Below, one piece after another: positions 34,198-44,000 of a DNA stretch of 64,000 nucleotides. Origin of the DNA: an uncultured Coriobacteriaceae bacterium (GTDB taxonomy: Bacteria > Actinomycetota > Coriobacteriia > Coriobacteriales > Coriobacteriaceae); contig CALUIM010000009.1 in the NCBI GenBank assembly GCA_944320725.1, forward strand, positions 95,833 to 159,832. The letters are read 5' to 3'. The notes under the pieces were generated by a model that was not told the DNA's origin, did not search any database, and saw only the letters and a list, made by a program, of their open reading frames with translations. The stretch's first letter is position 1. The number at the start of each line of letters is the position of its first letter. The position numbers were made by a program, and so were the translations under genes.

Positions 34198-34327
34198 CTG
34201 GGAGATGCGAGCGCGGTACGCAGCGGGTGCGCCCGTATAATGCGGGTATGCGCAATCATTGCCCATGTGAACGCGCGTTCCGGGGCACAGGCTCGCTGCG
34301 CGCCGGCGCGGCAGAAGGGGAGGAGTC

Positions 34328-35929
34328 ATGGCTGATTCGATGCGCGGTGTCTATACCAGTTTGGCCAAGATTCGCCGCACTGTGTTTCGCGAGGTCGCGC
34401 GCGTGGCGTATGAAGATGACGATGGTGTCTACGACGAGCTTGATGACCTTCCCTACGAGATTATCTCGGGTGATGTCGCCACGTATCGCGAGAGCGTGTT
34501 TCTTGAGCGCGCCATCGTGGGCGAGCGCATTCGTCTTGCGATGGGTCTGCCGATGCAGGGGGCCGATCGTCCGGCAAAGATCTCCGAGGGTACCGAGCAG
34601 GCTGCCAAGCCGGAGACCTACTACGAGCCGCCGCTCATCAACATCATCAATTTCGCCTGCAATGCGTGTGCTGAGGAATCCTATGTGGTCTCGAACCTCT
34701 GCCAGGGCTGTTTGGCGCATCCGTGCCGCGAGGTCTGTCCCAAAGGTGCCATCACCTTTGTGGACAAGAAGGCTTATATCGACCAGGAGAAGTGCATCAA
34801 ATGCGGCCGTTGCATGCAGGTGTGCCCGTACACGGCGATTGTGCATCGCGAACGTCCGTGTGCGGCGGCGTGCGGCATGCACGCTATCGGCTCAGACGAG
34901 CAGGGCCGCGCCGTTATCGATTACGACAAATGTGTGAGCTGCGGTCAGTGTCTGGTGAGCTGCCCCTTTGGCGCGATTGCCGATAAGAGCCAGATTTTCC
35001 AGGTAATTCAGGCCATCCGTGCAGGCGAGGAGGTCATCGCTGCGGTGGCGCCGAGCTTCGTGGGGCAGTTTGGCGGGCGCGGCAACGTGGACAAGCTGCG
35101 TGAAGCATTCAAGCTGCTCGGCTTTTCCGGCATGGAGGAGGTCGCTATCGGCGCGGATTTGTGCGCTGTGCAGGAGGCAGGCTACTTCCTCGAGGAGGTT
35201 CCCGAGAAGATCCCCTTCATGGCGACGAGTTGCTGTCCGGCGTGGTCGGTCATGGCGAAAAAGGAATTCCCCGACTATGCCGCGTGCGTTTCGATGGCGT
35301 TGACGCCGATGGTGCTCACCGCGCGCCTCATCCGAGAGAAGCGCCCCGATGCAAAAATCGTCTTCGTGGGGCCGTGTGCCGCCAAGAAGCTCGAGGCCAT
35401 GCGGCGTTCCGTGAAAAGCGAGGTTGATTTCGTGCTCACCTTCGAGGAGATGGCGGGCATGATGGAGGCCAAGGGTATCGAGTACACCAAGCTCAAAGGT
35501 GATGGCTCAACCGACTTCGAGGTTGCCTCGGCAGACGGGCGCGGCTTCGCAGTTGCGGGTGGTGTGGCGAAGGCTGTGGTAGACGCCATCCATATCGATC
35601 ATCCTGATCTAGAGGTCAAGATCGAGGCGGAGGAGGGGCTCGACAACTGCCGGAAGATGATGAAGCAGGCGGTCAAGGGCAAATACAACGGCTACCTGCT
35701 TGAAGGCATGGCGTGTCCGGGCGGCTGCGTGGCGGGTGCCGGCACTATCCAGGCGGTTTCGAAATCTGCGGTGCAGGTCAAAGCGTATGCCAAGAAGTCT
35801 CCGCATAAGACGGCCGACGAGAACATGTACAACACGTACCTCGACGTGCTCGAGCGTGCGACCGATGGTATCCGACCCGAGGATGTCGTGGCGGAGACAT
35901 TCGAGGCGCAAAATCCGGTTGAGTCATAA
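34328..35929 (+). CDS. Monomeric [FeFe] hydrogenase
   Basis: Predicted 533 residues. N-terminal iron-sulphur part with CNACAEESY...CQGCLAHPCREVCPKGAI, CIKCGRCMQVCPYTAI and CVSCGQCLVSCPFGAI, then the H-cluster domain: TSCCPAW (C302/C303), GPCAAKK (C350) and EGMACPGGC (C463, C467). The second motif has Gly where many enzymes have Met, and the third ends in GAG rather than GGG, features of the less-studied group B type enzymes. ATG 34328 has GGGGAGG upstream. Cytoplasmic, no partner genes nearby, so probably a ferredoxin-linked H2-evolving or sensory enzyme. Confidence 0.88.
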   Translation: MADSMRGVYTSLAKIRRTVFREVARVAYEDDDGVYDELDDLPYEIISGDVATYRESVFLERAIVGERIRLAMGLPMQGADRPAKISEGTEQAAKPETYYEPPLINIINFACNACAEESYVVSNLCQGCLAHPCREVCPKGAITFVDKKAYIDQEKCIKCGRCMQVCPYTAIVHRERPCAAACGMHAIGSDEQGRAVIDYDKCVSCGQCLVSCPFGAIADKSQIFQVIQAIRAGEEVIAAVAPSFVGQFGGRGNVDKLREAFKLLGFSGMEEVAIGADLCAVQEAGYFLEEVPEKIPFMATSCCPAWSVMAKKEFPDYAACVSMALTPMVLTARLIREKRPDAKIVFVGPCAAKKLEAMRRSVKSEVDFVLTFEEMAGMMEAKGIEYTKLKGDGSTDFEVASADGRGFAVAGGVAKAVVDAIHIDHPDLEVKIEAEEGLDNCRKMMKQAVKGKYNGYLLEGMACPGGCVAGAGTIQAVSKSAVQVKAYAKKSPHKTADENMYNTYLDVLERATDGIRPEDVVAETFEAQNPVES

Positions 35930-35986
35930 CAGCTGCTCACGCGATATGGTGATACCGGCCGTTTGCGGCGGGACATCAGAGCCTTG

Positions 35987-36889
35987 CTAGTCGAGCTGCT
36001 CGTCTACCCAGGCGCGCAGATGCCCGTCCATGCGGTTGAGGAGAAATGCCGTCGCGCGGTTGGTGAACGGACGTTCAATGCCAAAGGGACGCTCAAGGGG
36101 CTCGAAGACATGTCCCTCATCAAGTGCAATCTCGAGGCTTGCGGGGTAGACAAGCTCATAAGTAAAGCAGGCGAGGCCGATGAGATAGTCGGCGGGTTCG
36201 TGCCGCTCGGTGCGGGCAAGGCAGCGGTGGTTGAAGAAGCCGTTTTCGGCATCGGGGGAGATTGCGCTGGCAAGGAGCTCGTCCTCGCTGATGCCCAGCA
36301 CCGTTTCGACTGAATCGGCGCACGTGACGCGCAGGATATCGATCTTATCGGCGTCACGCACGACGTCGCAGATGGCGCGGGCACGCACGTCGAGCTCGTC
36401 GGGCAGGCGGAAGGCACTGTGGTGGCCCACGGCGGCACGGATGAGGGCGGCTGCAGCAGGGTCTGCGGCGACCTCGGGGGCGAATGCTGCGAGCGCACCA
36501 TGTGTGGCGTTGTGCTCAGTAAACGCCGCGTCTGATGGCTGTGGTGCGGGGGCTTCGTTTACAACCGCCGGGTCATCGAGATGAGTCCCTCCCTCGAAAA
36601 GTACATCAACTCCGATTGCTGCATGGTCTGCCGAGGTACGGTCGCTGAACGTATTCCAGCGCCTCAGCTGTTCGAAGCGGCCGATATCGTGCAACAGGCC
36701 GGCAAGCCAGCAGAGGTCGATGCCCGCCGGCGTGAAGCCCTGGGCGCGGGCGATCTTCTCGGCAAGTTCCGCGACGCGCAATGTGTGCTCGATTTTGAGC
36801 GCCACGCGCGGGTTGTCCGCATCGTAGGGCGCCACATAGGCGTCAAATGCCGCGCGCGCCTTCGTGCGATCGACTACCAGCAGTGTCAT
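35987..36889 (-). CDS. HD-domain phosphohydrolase
   Basis: Predicted 300 residues. HD motifs: KIEHTLRVAELA (His), GLLHDIGRFEQ (His-Asp), then AVGHHSAF and DADKIDILR (final Asp). This is the metal-dependent HD superfamily; members hydrolyse nucleotides or other phosphoesters, and the substrate is not evident. A weak AGGGG ribosome site lies 9 bases before ATG 36889. Two inverted repeats sit immediately upstream. Converges with the hydrogenase gene. Confidence 0.8.
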   Translation of the reverse strand: MTLLVVDRTKARAAFDAYVAPYDADNPRVALKIEHTLRVAELAEKIARAQGFTPAGIDLCWLAGLLHDIGRFEQLRRWNTFSDRTSADHAAIGVDVLFEGGTHLDDPAVVNEAPAPQPSDAAFTEHNATHGALAAFAPEVAADPAAAALIRAAVGHHSAFRLPDELDVRARAICDVVRDADKIDILRVTCADSVETVLGISEDELLASAISPDAENGFFNHRCLARTERHEPADYLIGLACFTYELVYPASLEIALDEGHVFEPLERPFGIERPFTNRATAFLLNRMDGHLRAWVDEQLD

Positions 36890-36918
36890 AGTGTGCTGCC
36901 CCTATTCTCGACGAAGGA

Positions 36919-36979
36919 CAAACTGGTTAGATGTTTTATCCAGTTTGCCCAGAAACTGGTAAGAACTTTTTACCAGTTT
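36919..36979. promoter_or_regulatory. Two tandem inverted repeats with AAACTGG half-sites
   Basis: CAAACTGG/CCAGTTTG (36919-36947) and AAACTGGTAA/TTACCAGTTT (36953-36979), centres 33 bases apart, about three helical turns. They lie 30-90 bases upstream of the HD gene start and downstream of the serpin gene, so they are most likely a double operator for the HD gene. The regulator is not known. Confidence 0.55.
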
Positions 36980-37011
36980 AGCGCCAGGGCACCTGTGCAA
37001 CGAGTTGGACG

Positions 37012-38415
37012 CTATGCCTCCGGTATCGCCAGCATGGTGCCTGCAAAGACCGGCAGGCCCACGTGGTTGTCGATGATGAGATAGGCGAAGGGCCGATCGA
37101 GGATGACATTGTAGATCACCGGCTCGTCCATCGGTGCCGACGCGCCCGCTTCCATGCCAATGGAGGTTGCAGCTGCAGCGCGCGTGCCCTCCTCGTTCAC
37201 GTCGATAAAGGTCTTGTGCAGCACCTGCCCGATATAGAGCGGTCCGTTCTCGTCGGTACCCATGGGGGTGAAGTCGGCAAGCTCGGGGTCAAAAGCCATG
37301 TTCACGCCAAGTGCGCGGAGCGTATCGGTGAATTCAACCTGGTATTCGAGCTTGAACTTGGGCAGACCGGCGTTGACCTCGGCGTTCACGACCGGGTGGA
37401 GGAGCGCCTCGAGCCCAGGGCCATCGAGCGCGACGACGGCGTCGGTAAGTGAGACGCCCTCGCGTGGTAAGAGGCCCACAAAGGTATAGCGATAGTCGGC
37501 GTACGGCTTGACGAAGCCCTGGAACTGCTCGTTCTCCACGTAGGTGTTCTCGTAGGAGTACATCATCCGCACCGTTTGCGTACCGCCGTCCTCGCAGGTA
37601 AAGATGGCGTCCTCCACGCTCGCTTCCTCATACGGCTCCTCCCAGGCATCCTCGAAGGCGAGCGCGTTGATGAGATAGAGGCGGGCGGTATCGGGAATCT
37701 CGCTGATGAGCTGCTCGATCATATGGTTGGTGTGCTTATCCACCCATGTGTTGATATCGCCGATGGTGGTCGCGTCAAAGGATGCCGAGAAGACGCTTGC
37801 GTCAAGCTCGTTCGCGCAGGTGGCAAGGTAGTCGTCGCTTACCTTGAGCGAGTTGGTCTCGCGGATCCAGATGGAATTGGCCAGATGGAGTGATGTCGTC
37901 GCGCCGTCTTCGCTATCGCCCAGGCCGTCGAACCCGGCTCCCCACAGATCGCCGGTCTCAAGATAGCGCGCATAGGTGCCCAGATAGGAGTTGAGCTCGT
38001 CGGTGCTCAGGCTGGTCACTGCGGCGAGCTCGTTGAGCGTGGTGCCCGCGGCGCCGTTTTGTGCGAGCGCGAGTGCGAAGAGGATCGAGAGGGGAGAGAT
38101 GAAGGTGTTGGCGCGCTCGTCTTTTGTGCGGTCCGCCTGCGAGCAGATGCGGAGCAGATTCGACGTAAGCGCGTACGATGCCGACCGTGCCTGCTCGCCT
38201 GTCAGAACGGCGTACGGGTCTTCACCGTTGATTGAGAAGGGCGCCGCTTCGCGCGCAGGCGCAGTAAGGTCGGTTGCGGTGAGCGCGAGTGCATCGTCCG
38301 CGTTGTCGCAGCCGGCAAGCGTCGTCGGCGCGAGCGCTGCCGCACCCAGAAGCGCAGCGAGCTCCACCATCGAGCGGCGGGAGAGTGCGGGAGCGACAAG
38401 ACGGTTCGCGGGCAT
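37012..38415 (-). CDS. Lipoprotein serpin (serine protease inhibitor)
   Basis: Predicted 467 residues. N-terminus has SRRS, a hydrophobic stretch and the lipobox LAGC with Cys36, so it is exported and lipid-anchored (the paired Arg suggests Tat export). The serpin fold is clear: NTFISPLSILFALALAQNGA, TLYLINALAFE-like ARLYLINALAFEDAWEEP, and near the C-terminus DVNEEGTRAAAAT, the hinge of an inhibitory serpin, followed by the reactive loop and DRPFAYLIIDN. ATG 38415 has GGAGG 5 bases upstream. Bacterial surface serpins of gut actinobacteria can inhibit host proteases such as neutrophil elastase; that role is by analogy. Confidence 0.9.
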   Translation of the reverse strand: MPANRLVAPALSRRSMVELAALLGAAALAPTTLAGCDNADDALALTATDLTAPAREAAPFSINGEDPYAVLTGEQARSASYALTSNLLRICSQADRTKDERANTFISPLSILFALALAQNGAAGTTLNELAAVTSLSTDELNSYLGTYARYLETGDLWGAGFDGLGDSEDGATTSLHLANSIWIRETNSLKVSDDYLATCANELDASVFSASFDATTIGDINTWVDKHTNHMIEQLISEIPDTARLYLINALAFEDAWEEPYEEASVEDAIFTCEDGGTQTVRMMYSYENTYVENEQFQGFVKPYADYRYTFVGLLPREGVSLTDAVVALDGPGLEALLHPVVNAEVNAGLPKFKLEYQVEFTDTLRALGVNMAFDPELADFTPMGTDENGPLYIGQVLHKTFIDVNEEGTRAAAATSIGMEAGASAPMDEPVIYNVILDRPFAYLIIDNHVGLPVFAGTMLAIPEA

Positions 38416-38545
38416 GGCGGCCTCCTTCTGGTGGGAGTGCGTTGCTCCCATTGTACCCACCGCGACATCGCGGGCCTGCGATACGCCGATCGGTTGGAGG
38501 GCGTGACGGCGCCGAGCTGTGCCGTAGAAGACAAGGCGGTGTGGG

Positions 38546-40141
38546 TTAGCGGAGCTGTACTGCTGCCATAGCTGCCGCGGCTGCTGCCCCAATCCAGAAT
38601 GCAGGCAACGTATCACCATCTGCCATGAGCGCTGAGATGACAGCGATTACGATGGCGATGATCGCCGTCGCGGATTCGCAGCTGAGGCGCAGGCGCTTGG
38701 ACGACTGTTCGGCAACATCGAGGGAGCCGATGCAAGCGAACGCGATGTCGAGTGCGAGCATACGCAAGGTACAATCGATTGCCTCGCCAGCAGGGACACC
38801 TAATGCCCCCATGCAAGCACCGACGATGGTTGAAGAAAACACGACGATGGCAAGGCCGGGCAGCACGTCGAGCACGAAAAGCGCGGGTGTTGAAACGGGA
38901 AGATGGTCGCGCATGAAGCGGTTTTGCTCGTCGGCGATGAAGACGCGGGCAAGTGCGCGCGGTGCATCCGTGCTGTTGATGGCAAGTAGAATCCAGCTTG
39001 CAGCTCCGAGCACGCGGGCACCTGTTGCGCCGCCGAGCATGCCGAGCGCGGCACTCGTCTCTGCGAGCGCGCCGGAGAGCAGCATGACGCCTGCGGGTAC
39101 GACAAGCACACCCGTGGCAACAAGGGCGGGAAGTGTTTCGTAGTGCCTGAGCACAGAGACCGACGACCGCGCCAGTATGATGAGTTGGCCTTGCGCCCGC
39201 GGCATGTGGAGGCGCGGCGCCTTGAGCGAGCGACGCCGGCTCTTCATGAGGGCGCGGTACGCCTTGGGGTTGTAGACCGCCATGCGGCGCACGGCATAGA
39301 GCGAGGCGTCAACCGAGGCTTCGCGCGTGAGCGCGGCGGGCGTGATCATATGGGCGGCGATCATGGCGAGAAGAATCGCAACGAAGCAGCCTGCGCCGGC
39401 GACGCCCACGTATACGAGGTTTTCAGCTAGAAGGGCAGCGGCAACGCGTTGGCATGCTGGCATTGCGAGCATCGAGAGGACGAGCAAGACGCCGCTTGCG
39501 GCGAGTGCGGCAAGGGTAAGTGGCAAGCGCCGTCTGTGACCAAGATGGAGCTGTATGATGCCGACCGTCCAGCTGAGCGCGTACGCCGCGACACCGGTGA
39601 GGCCCAGCGCTGCTGCGTAGGGCAGACACGCGCTCACGCTGACCGCGTGTTCTGCCGCAGCCGTGGCATAAGCGGCAACGAGATAGCCGCCGCACCCAAA
39701 AAGCAGAAGCCTGCCGAGGACGCGCTTCGCGAGCTCTACGGCGCTCCACACACAGGTTGAGATGTTGAGCTGTGCGAGCCATGCAGCATCGGGCGGCGTG
39801 GGTGTCCATGGTGCGCGCCATGCAGCGCGAACAGACCAACTCATCGCAGCGAACACCGGAAGGACGAGCACGGTGCCGGCAAGGAGCTGGGCGAGTTCAT
39901 GCGTAAGCGTAGCGGTCACAGAGTCTGCCGCTTGCGCGGCTCCTGTGACGAGCCCGAGCAGCCAGAGCCAGCATGATGTAATTGCCACGCCCGCAATCAC
40001 GACAAGATAGACAAGGTAGATCCGCTCGACAACGTCGCGCGTCTCATCGAGATCGGTTCCCGCCGCCCAAAGCCAGAAGTTGAGCTCTGCGCGCAGGTGC
40101 TTGCCCTCGAGCCAGAGCAGAGCGGGTAGCCCGGCACTCAT
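38546..40141 (-). CDS. ABC transporter permease-like membrane protein
   Basis: Predicted 531 residues with about a dozen membrane helices, beginning with EGKHLRAELNFWLWAAG before the first helix at ~43-63. A cytoplasmic basic segment (~300-320, YRALMKSRRRSLKAPRL) lies mid-protein. It overlaps by 4 bases (ATGA) the ATPase gene just upstream, which identifies it as that ATPase's membrane partner. Sequence family not recognised; export of a peptide, drug or lipid is typical for such two-gene systems. Confidence 0.7.
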   Translation of the reverse strand: MSAGLPALLWLEGKHLRAELNFWLWAAGTDLDETRDVVERIYLVYLVVIAGVAITSCWLWLLGLVTGAAQAADSVTATLTHELAQLLAGTVLVLPVFAAMSWSVRAAWRAPWTPTPPDAAWLAQLNISTCVWSAVELAKRVLGRLLLFGCGGYLVAAYATAAAEHAVSVSACLPYAAALGLTGVAAYALSWTVGIIQLHLGHRRRLPLTLAALAASGVLLVLSMLAMPACQRVAAALLAENLVYVGVAGAGCFVAILLAMIAAHMITPAALTREASVDASLYAVRRMAVYNPKAYRALMKSRRRSLKAPRLHMPRAQGQLIILARSSVSVLRHYETLPALVATGVLVVPAGVMLLSGALAETSAALGMLGGATGARVLGAASWILLAINSTDAPRALARVFIADEQNRFMRDHLPVSTPALFVLDVLPGLAIVVFSSTIVGACMGALGVPAGEAIDCTLRMLALDIAFACIGSLDVAEQSSKRLRLSCESATAIIAIVIAVISALMADGDTLPAFWIGAAAAAAMAAVQLR

Positions 40142-40830
40142 GCGATTTCCTCCTGTGGTGAGGCCGATGAGAACGCTATTTCGCCGTCCGCTCCAACAGC
40201 GAGCACTCCGCCATCAAGCTTAAGCACGCGTGTAGGCTCAATCGCCTCGAGCTCATGATGACAGCTCATGAGCACCGCGCAGCCCTGGTATGCGATGCGA
40301 GCAATTCCGTCTTCCAATATCGCTGCAGATGCGGGATCGAGCGGTCCGGTGGGCTCGTCGAGCAAGAGGCACGTTGGCTTAAGCGCGAGTGCTAGCGAGC
40401 AGGCAAGCTTCTGACGCATGCCGCGGGAGAAGGTTTGCGGATACTGATCGCAATACGGCGCGATGCCAAATCGCTCGAGCAGCCGATCCGCTTCATCCCA
40501 ACGCGCATCGTCCCAGCGATTGGCGCGTCCAAGCAGCGCTACATGCTCATAGGCGGTGAGGTCATCATAGAAGGCGGGGACGTCTGCCACAAATGCCATA
40601 TGGCTGCGTGCATCTGCTTTCAGCTTCTCGAGCGATGTGCCTTCGAACGTGATGTCGCCGGAACGAACCTGCTCCCATCCGGCGAGGCATCGCAAGAGCG
40701 TTGATTTGCCGGTGCCGTTCGCCCCAACAAGCAGCACCACCTCGCCCGGTTCAAGTGAGAGGGAAACGTGTTCCCATATGTTGGTGCGTCCGTAACCAAA
40801 CGCAATGTCGTGCGCTTCGAGGATGCCCAT
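40138..40830 (-). CDS. ABC transporter ATP-binding protein
   Basis: Predicted 230 residues. Walker A GANGTGKST, Q-loop region HMAFVADVPAFYDDLT, a degenerate signature TFSRGMRQKLA in place of LSGGQ, Walker B CLLLDEPTG and the H-loop MSCHHE. ATG 40830 has GGAAGGACGGAG upstream; longer starts lack one. Overlaps the permease gene by 4 bases. The RGMRQK signature is common in two-gene export systems. Confidence 0.88.
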   Translation of the reverse strand: MGILEAHDIAFGYGRTNIWEHVSLSLEPGEVVLLVGANGTGKSTLLRCLAGWEQVRSGDITFEGTSLEKLKADARSHMAFVADVPAFYDDLTAYEHVALLGRANRWDDARWDEADRLLERFGIAPYCDQYPQTFSRGMRQKLACSLALALKPTCLLLDEPTGPLDPASAAILEDGIARIAYQGCAVLMSCHHELEAIEPTRVLKLDGGVLAVGADGEIAFSSASPQEEIA

Positions 40831-40914
40831 CTCCGTCCTTCCCTTGACGTTGATAGGGAGATGATACTCCGATGGCTGGGTTCGGCAAGATTGATTACGT
40901 CGCGCAGATGACGA

Positions 40915-40995
40915 GAGGCCCCGGAGGGATTCCCGTCCGGACAATCCGCAGCCGCAAAGCGGCGAGGACGTCCGGCGGGAACCCTCCGGGGCCTC
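40915..40995 (-). terminator. Composite hairpin terminator after purL (family member A)
   Basis: Long imperfect stem: outer arms GAGGCCCCGGAGGG and complement, inner stem around GTCCGG, and in the centre the core GTCCTCG...CTGCGGA seen in three other elements (45239, 60018, 61915). The core reads in the direction of purL transcription. Probably ends purL transcripts. Confidence 0.65.
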
Positions 40996-41020
40996 CTGAT
41001 TGGCTTGCTGGAGGGGACGC

Positions 41021-44000
41021 TTACGCGAAGTAGTTCACGCCGCTCTCGAAGATGGGCATGAACTTCTCGCCCGGTACGTTTTGATACAGCCCCGTACCGC
41101 GGCGCTCAACGTGACCCATCTTGCCGAAGACGCGACCATCTGGGCTCGTGATGCCCTCGATGGCGAGGATCGAGCCGTTGGGGTTCACGTCGAGATTCAT
41201 GCTGGGCACGCCGTTCTCGTCAACGTACTGCGTGGCAATCTGGCCGCCGGCAATAAGCTCGCCGAGCACCTCATCGTTGGCAACGAAGCGGCCCTCGCCG
41301 TGGCTGATGGCGACGGTGTAGGTATCGCCTGGCGTGCATGCCGAGAGCCACGGGGAAAGATCGCTCGCTACACGCGTGCGTACCAAGCGGCTCTGATGGC
41401 GGCCAATGGTGTTGAACGTGAGCGTAGGGGCATCGCTCGTTGCTTCGACGATATCGCCGTACGGCACCAGGCCGAGCTTTACGAGCGCCTGGAAGCCGTT
41501 GCAAATGCCGAGCATGAGACCATCGCGCTTCTGGAGCAGCTCACGGACCGCTTCGGTGACCTCGGGTGCGCGGAAGAACGCCGTGATGAACTTGGCGGAG
41601 CCGTCCGGCTCGTCGCCGCCGGAGAAGCCGCCGGGAATCATGACGATCTGGCTCTCGCGGATGCGACGCGCAAGCTCGTGGGTGCTCTCGGCAACCGCCT
41701 CGGGCGTGAGGTTGTTGATGACGAACGTATCGGCGACGGCGCCAGCTGCCGTGAAGGCGCGCGCTGTGTCGTACTCGCAGTTGTTGCCCGGGAACACGGG
41801 AATGATCACGCGCGGGCGGGCAAACTTCTCGCCTGCGTATACAGGTGCGATGCGTCCCTCATCGGCGCAGCGGTAGGTTACGGGCTCGACCTGCGGGAGA
41901 TTGGCCGCCTCGGCAGCGGGCGTGCGGTAGGCAAAGACACTCTCGATGCCGCTCTCCCAGATCTCCTGCAGCTCGGCGAGATCGATAACCTCGTGCTTCC
42001 TGCCGATATAGGTGAGCTCGTACTCCTCGACCGTCTCGCCAAGCTCGATGACGTCGAACGCATCGCCGAACGGCGCGAGTTCCGCCTCGTCGGCAAGCTC
42101 CACGATGAAGCTGCCGTAGGCATAGTCGGTGAGATCGATCCCGTCGTGGTCCTCGATACCGGGGGTGTAGGAGAAGCCGATGCGGTTGCCGACGCACGCC
42201 TTGAACACGGCCTCTGCCACGCCGCCGAAGCCCGGCGTCGAGATGGAGCATGCCGCGCCGTCGCGCACGAGCTTCTCAACGTAGTCAAACGCTGCAAGGA
42301 GGCTTGTGGCCTCGGGCAGGATGCCGCCCCACTCGTAGCGCGGGCAGACAAGCGCGACGCGGTGGCCGGCGGCCTTGAATTCGGGGGAGACGATGGTATC
42401 GAGCGTGCCGGTGGCAACGGCGAAGGAGACGAGCGTGGGCGGTACGTCGAGGTCCTCGAAGGAACCCGACATGGAGTCCTTGCCGCCAATGGCGCCGATG
42501 CCCAGGTCGACCTGGGCCATGAGCGCACCGAGAACCGCTGCCGTAGGCTTGCCCCAGCGCTCGGGCACGTCGCGCAGACGCTCGAAGTACTCCTGGAACG
42601 TAAGGTAGGCGCGGGTGTGATCGAAGCCGGTCGCCACGAGCTTGGCGACGCTCTCCACCACGGAGAGGTACGCGCCGCGATATTGATCCGCCTCCATAAG
42701 GTAGGGGTTGAAGCCCCATGCCATACCGGAGACCGTAGTGGTTTCGCCCATCACCGGGAACTTGGCAACCATTGCCTGCGCCGGCGTGAGCTGTGTGGTG
42801 CCGCCGAAGGGCATCAGCACCGTACCGGCACCAATGGTGGAGTCGAAGCGCTCGGAGAGGCCCTTGTTGGAGCAGACGTTGAGATCGGCCACGAGCGTGC
42901 GCATCGCGTCGGTAAACGTTTCGGCATCGTCACCGGGGACGGCAGGCACGTTCTCGCCGCCCTGCTCGAGCACGTGCACGCTCTGGTGCTTTGGAGCACC
43001 GTTCGAGGCGAGGAACGCGCGGGAGAGATCCACGATCACGTCGCCGTCCCAGGCCATGCGCACGCGCTTTTCGTGCGTGACCTCGGCGATAACCGTGGCC
43101 TCGAGGTTTTCCTCGGTTGCATAGGCCATGAACTCGTCGACGTCGTCTTCGGAGACGGCCACGGCCATGCGCTCCTGAGACTCGGAGATGGCGAGCTCGG
43201 TGCCATCGAGGCCCTCGTACTTCTTGGTGACCTGGTCGAGATCGATGTAGAGACCGTCGGCCAGCTCGCCCACGGCGACGGCCACGCCACCCGCGCCGAA
43301 GTCGTTGCAGCGCTTGATGAGGCGGCAGGCATCTTCGCGGCGGAAAAGGCGCTGGAGCTTGCGCTCCATGGGGGCGTTGCCCTTCTGCACCTCGGCGCCG
43401 TCTTTCTCGATCGACTCGACATTGTGCGCCTTGGAGCTGCCGGTGGCGCCGCCGATGCCGTCGCGGCCGGTGCGGCCGCCGAGCAAGATGATCTTGTCAC
43501 CGGGCTGGGGCTCCTCGCGACGGACGTGGGATGCCGGGGTGGCGCCCACAACGGCGCCGATCTCCATGCGCTTGGCTACATAGCCGGGGTGATAGAGCTC
43601 GGAGACCTGTCCCGTGGCCAGGCCAATCTGGTTGCCATAGCTGGAGTAGCCGGCGGCAGCGGTGGTGACGAGCTTGCGCTGCGGGAGCTTGCCCGCCATG
43701 GTCTCGGATACCGGTACCGTGGGGTCGGCCGCGCCGGTCACGCGCATGGCCTGGTAGACGTAGCTGCGGCCGGAGAGCGGGTCGCGAATGGCACCACCAA
43801 TGCAGGTTGCCGCGCCGCCGAAGGGCTCGATCTCGGTGGGATGGTTGTGGGTCTCATTCTTGAAGAGGAAGAGCCAGTCCTGATCTTCGCCGTCTACGTC
43901 TACCGTGACCTTGACGGTGCAGGCGTTGATCTCCTCAGACTCATCGAGGCCGGTGAGCTGGCCGGTGTGCTTCAAGTATTTGGCGCCAATGGTGCCCATG

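Larger units (their letters stand above)
33771..34327. other. Gene-free stretch rich in hairpins and a degenerate tandem repeat
   Basis: No open frame with a credible ribosome site was found. It contains a perfect 14-bp inverted repeat (34002-34015 with 34020-34033), a 51-base-spaced repeat (34040-34118) and two adjacent hairpins (34138-34160 and 34170-34197) before the hydrogenase gene. It may hold a leader or small RNA; no known RNA family was recognised. Confidence 0.5.
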
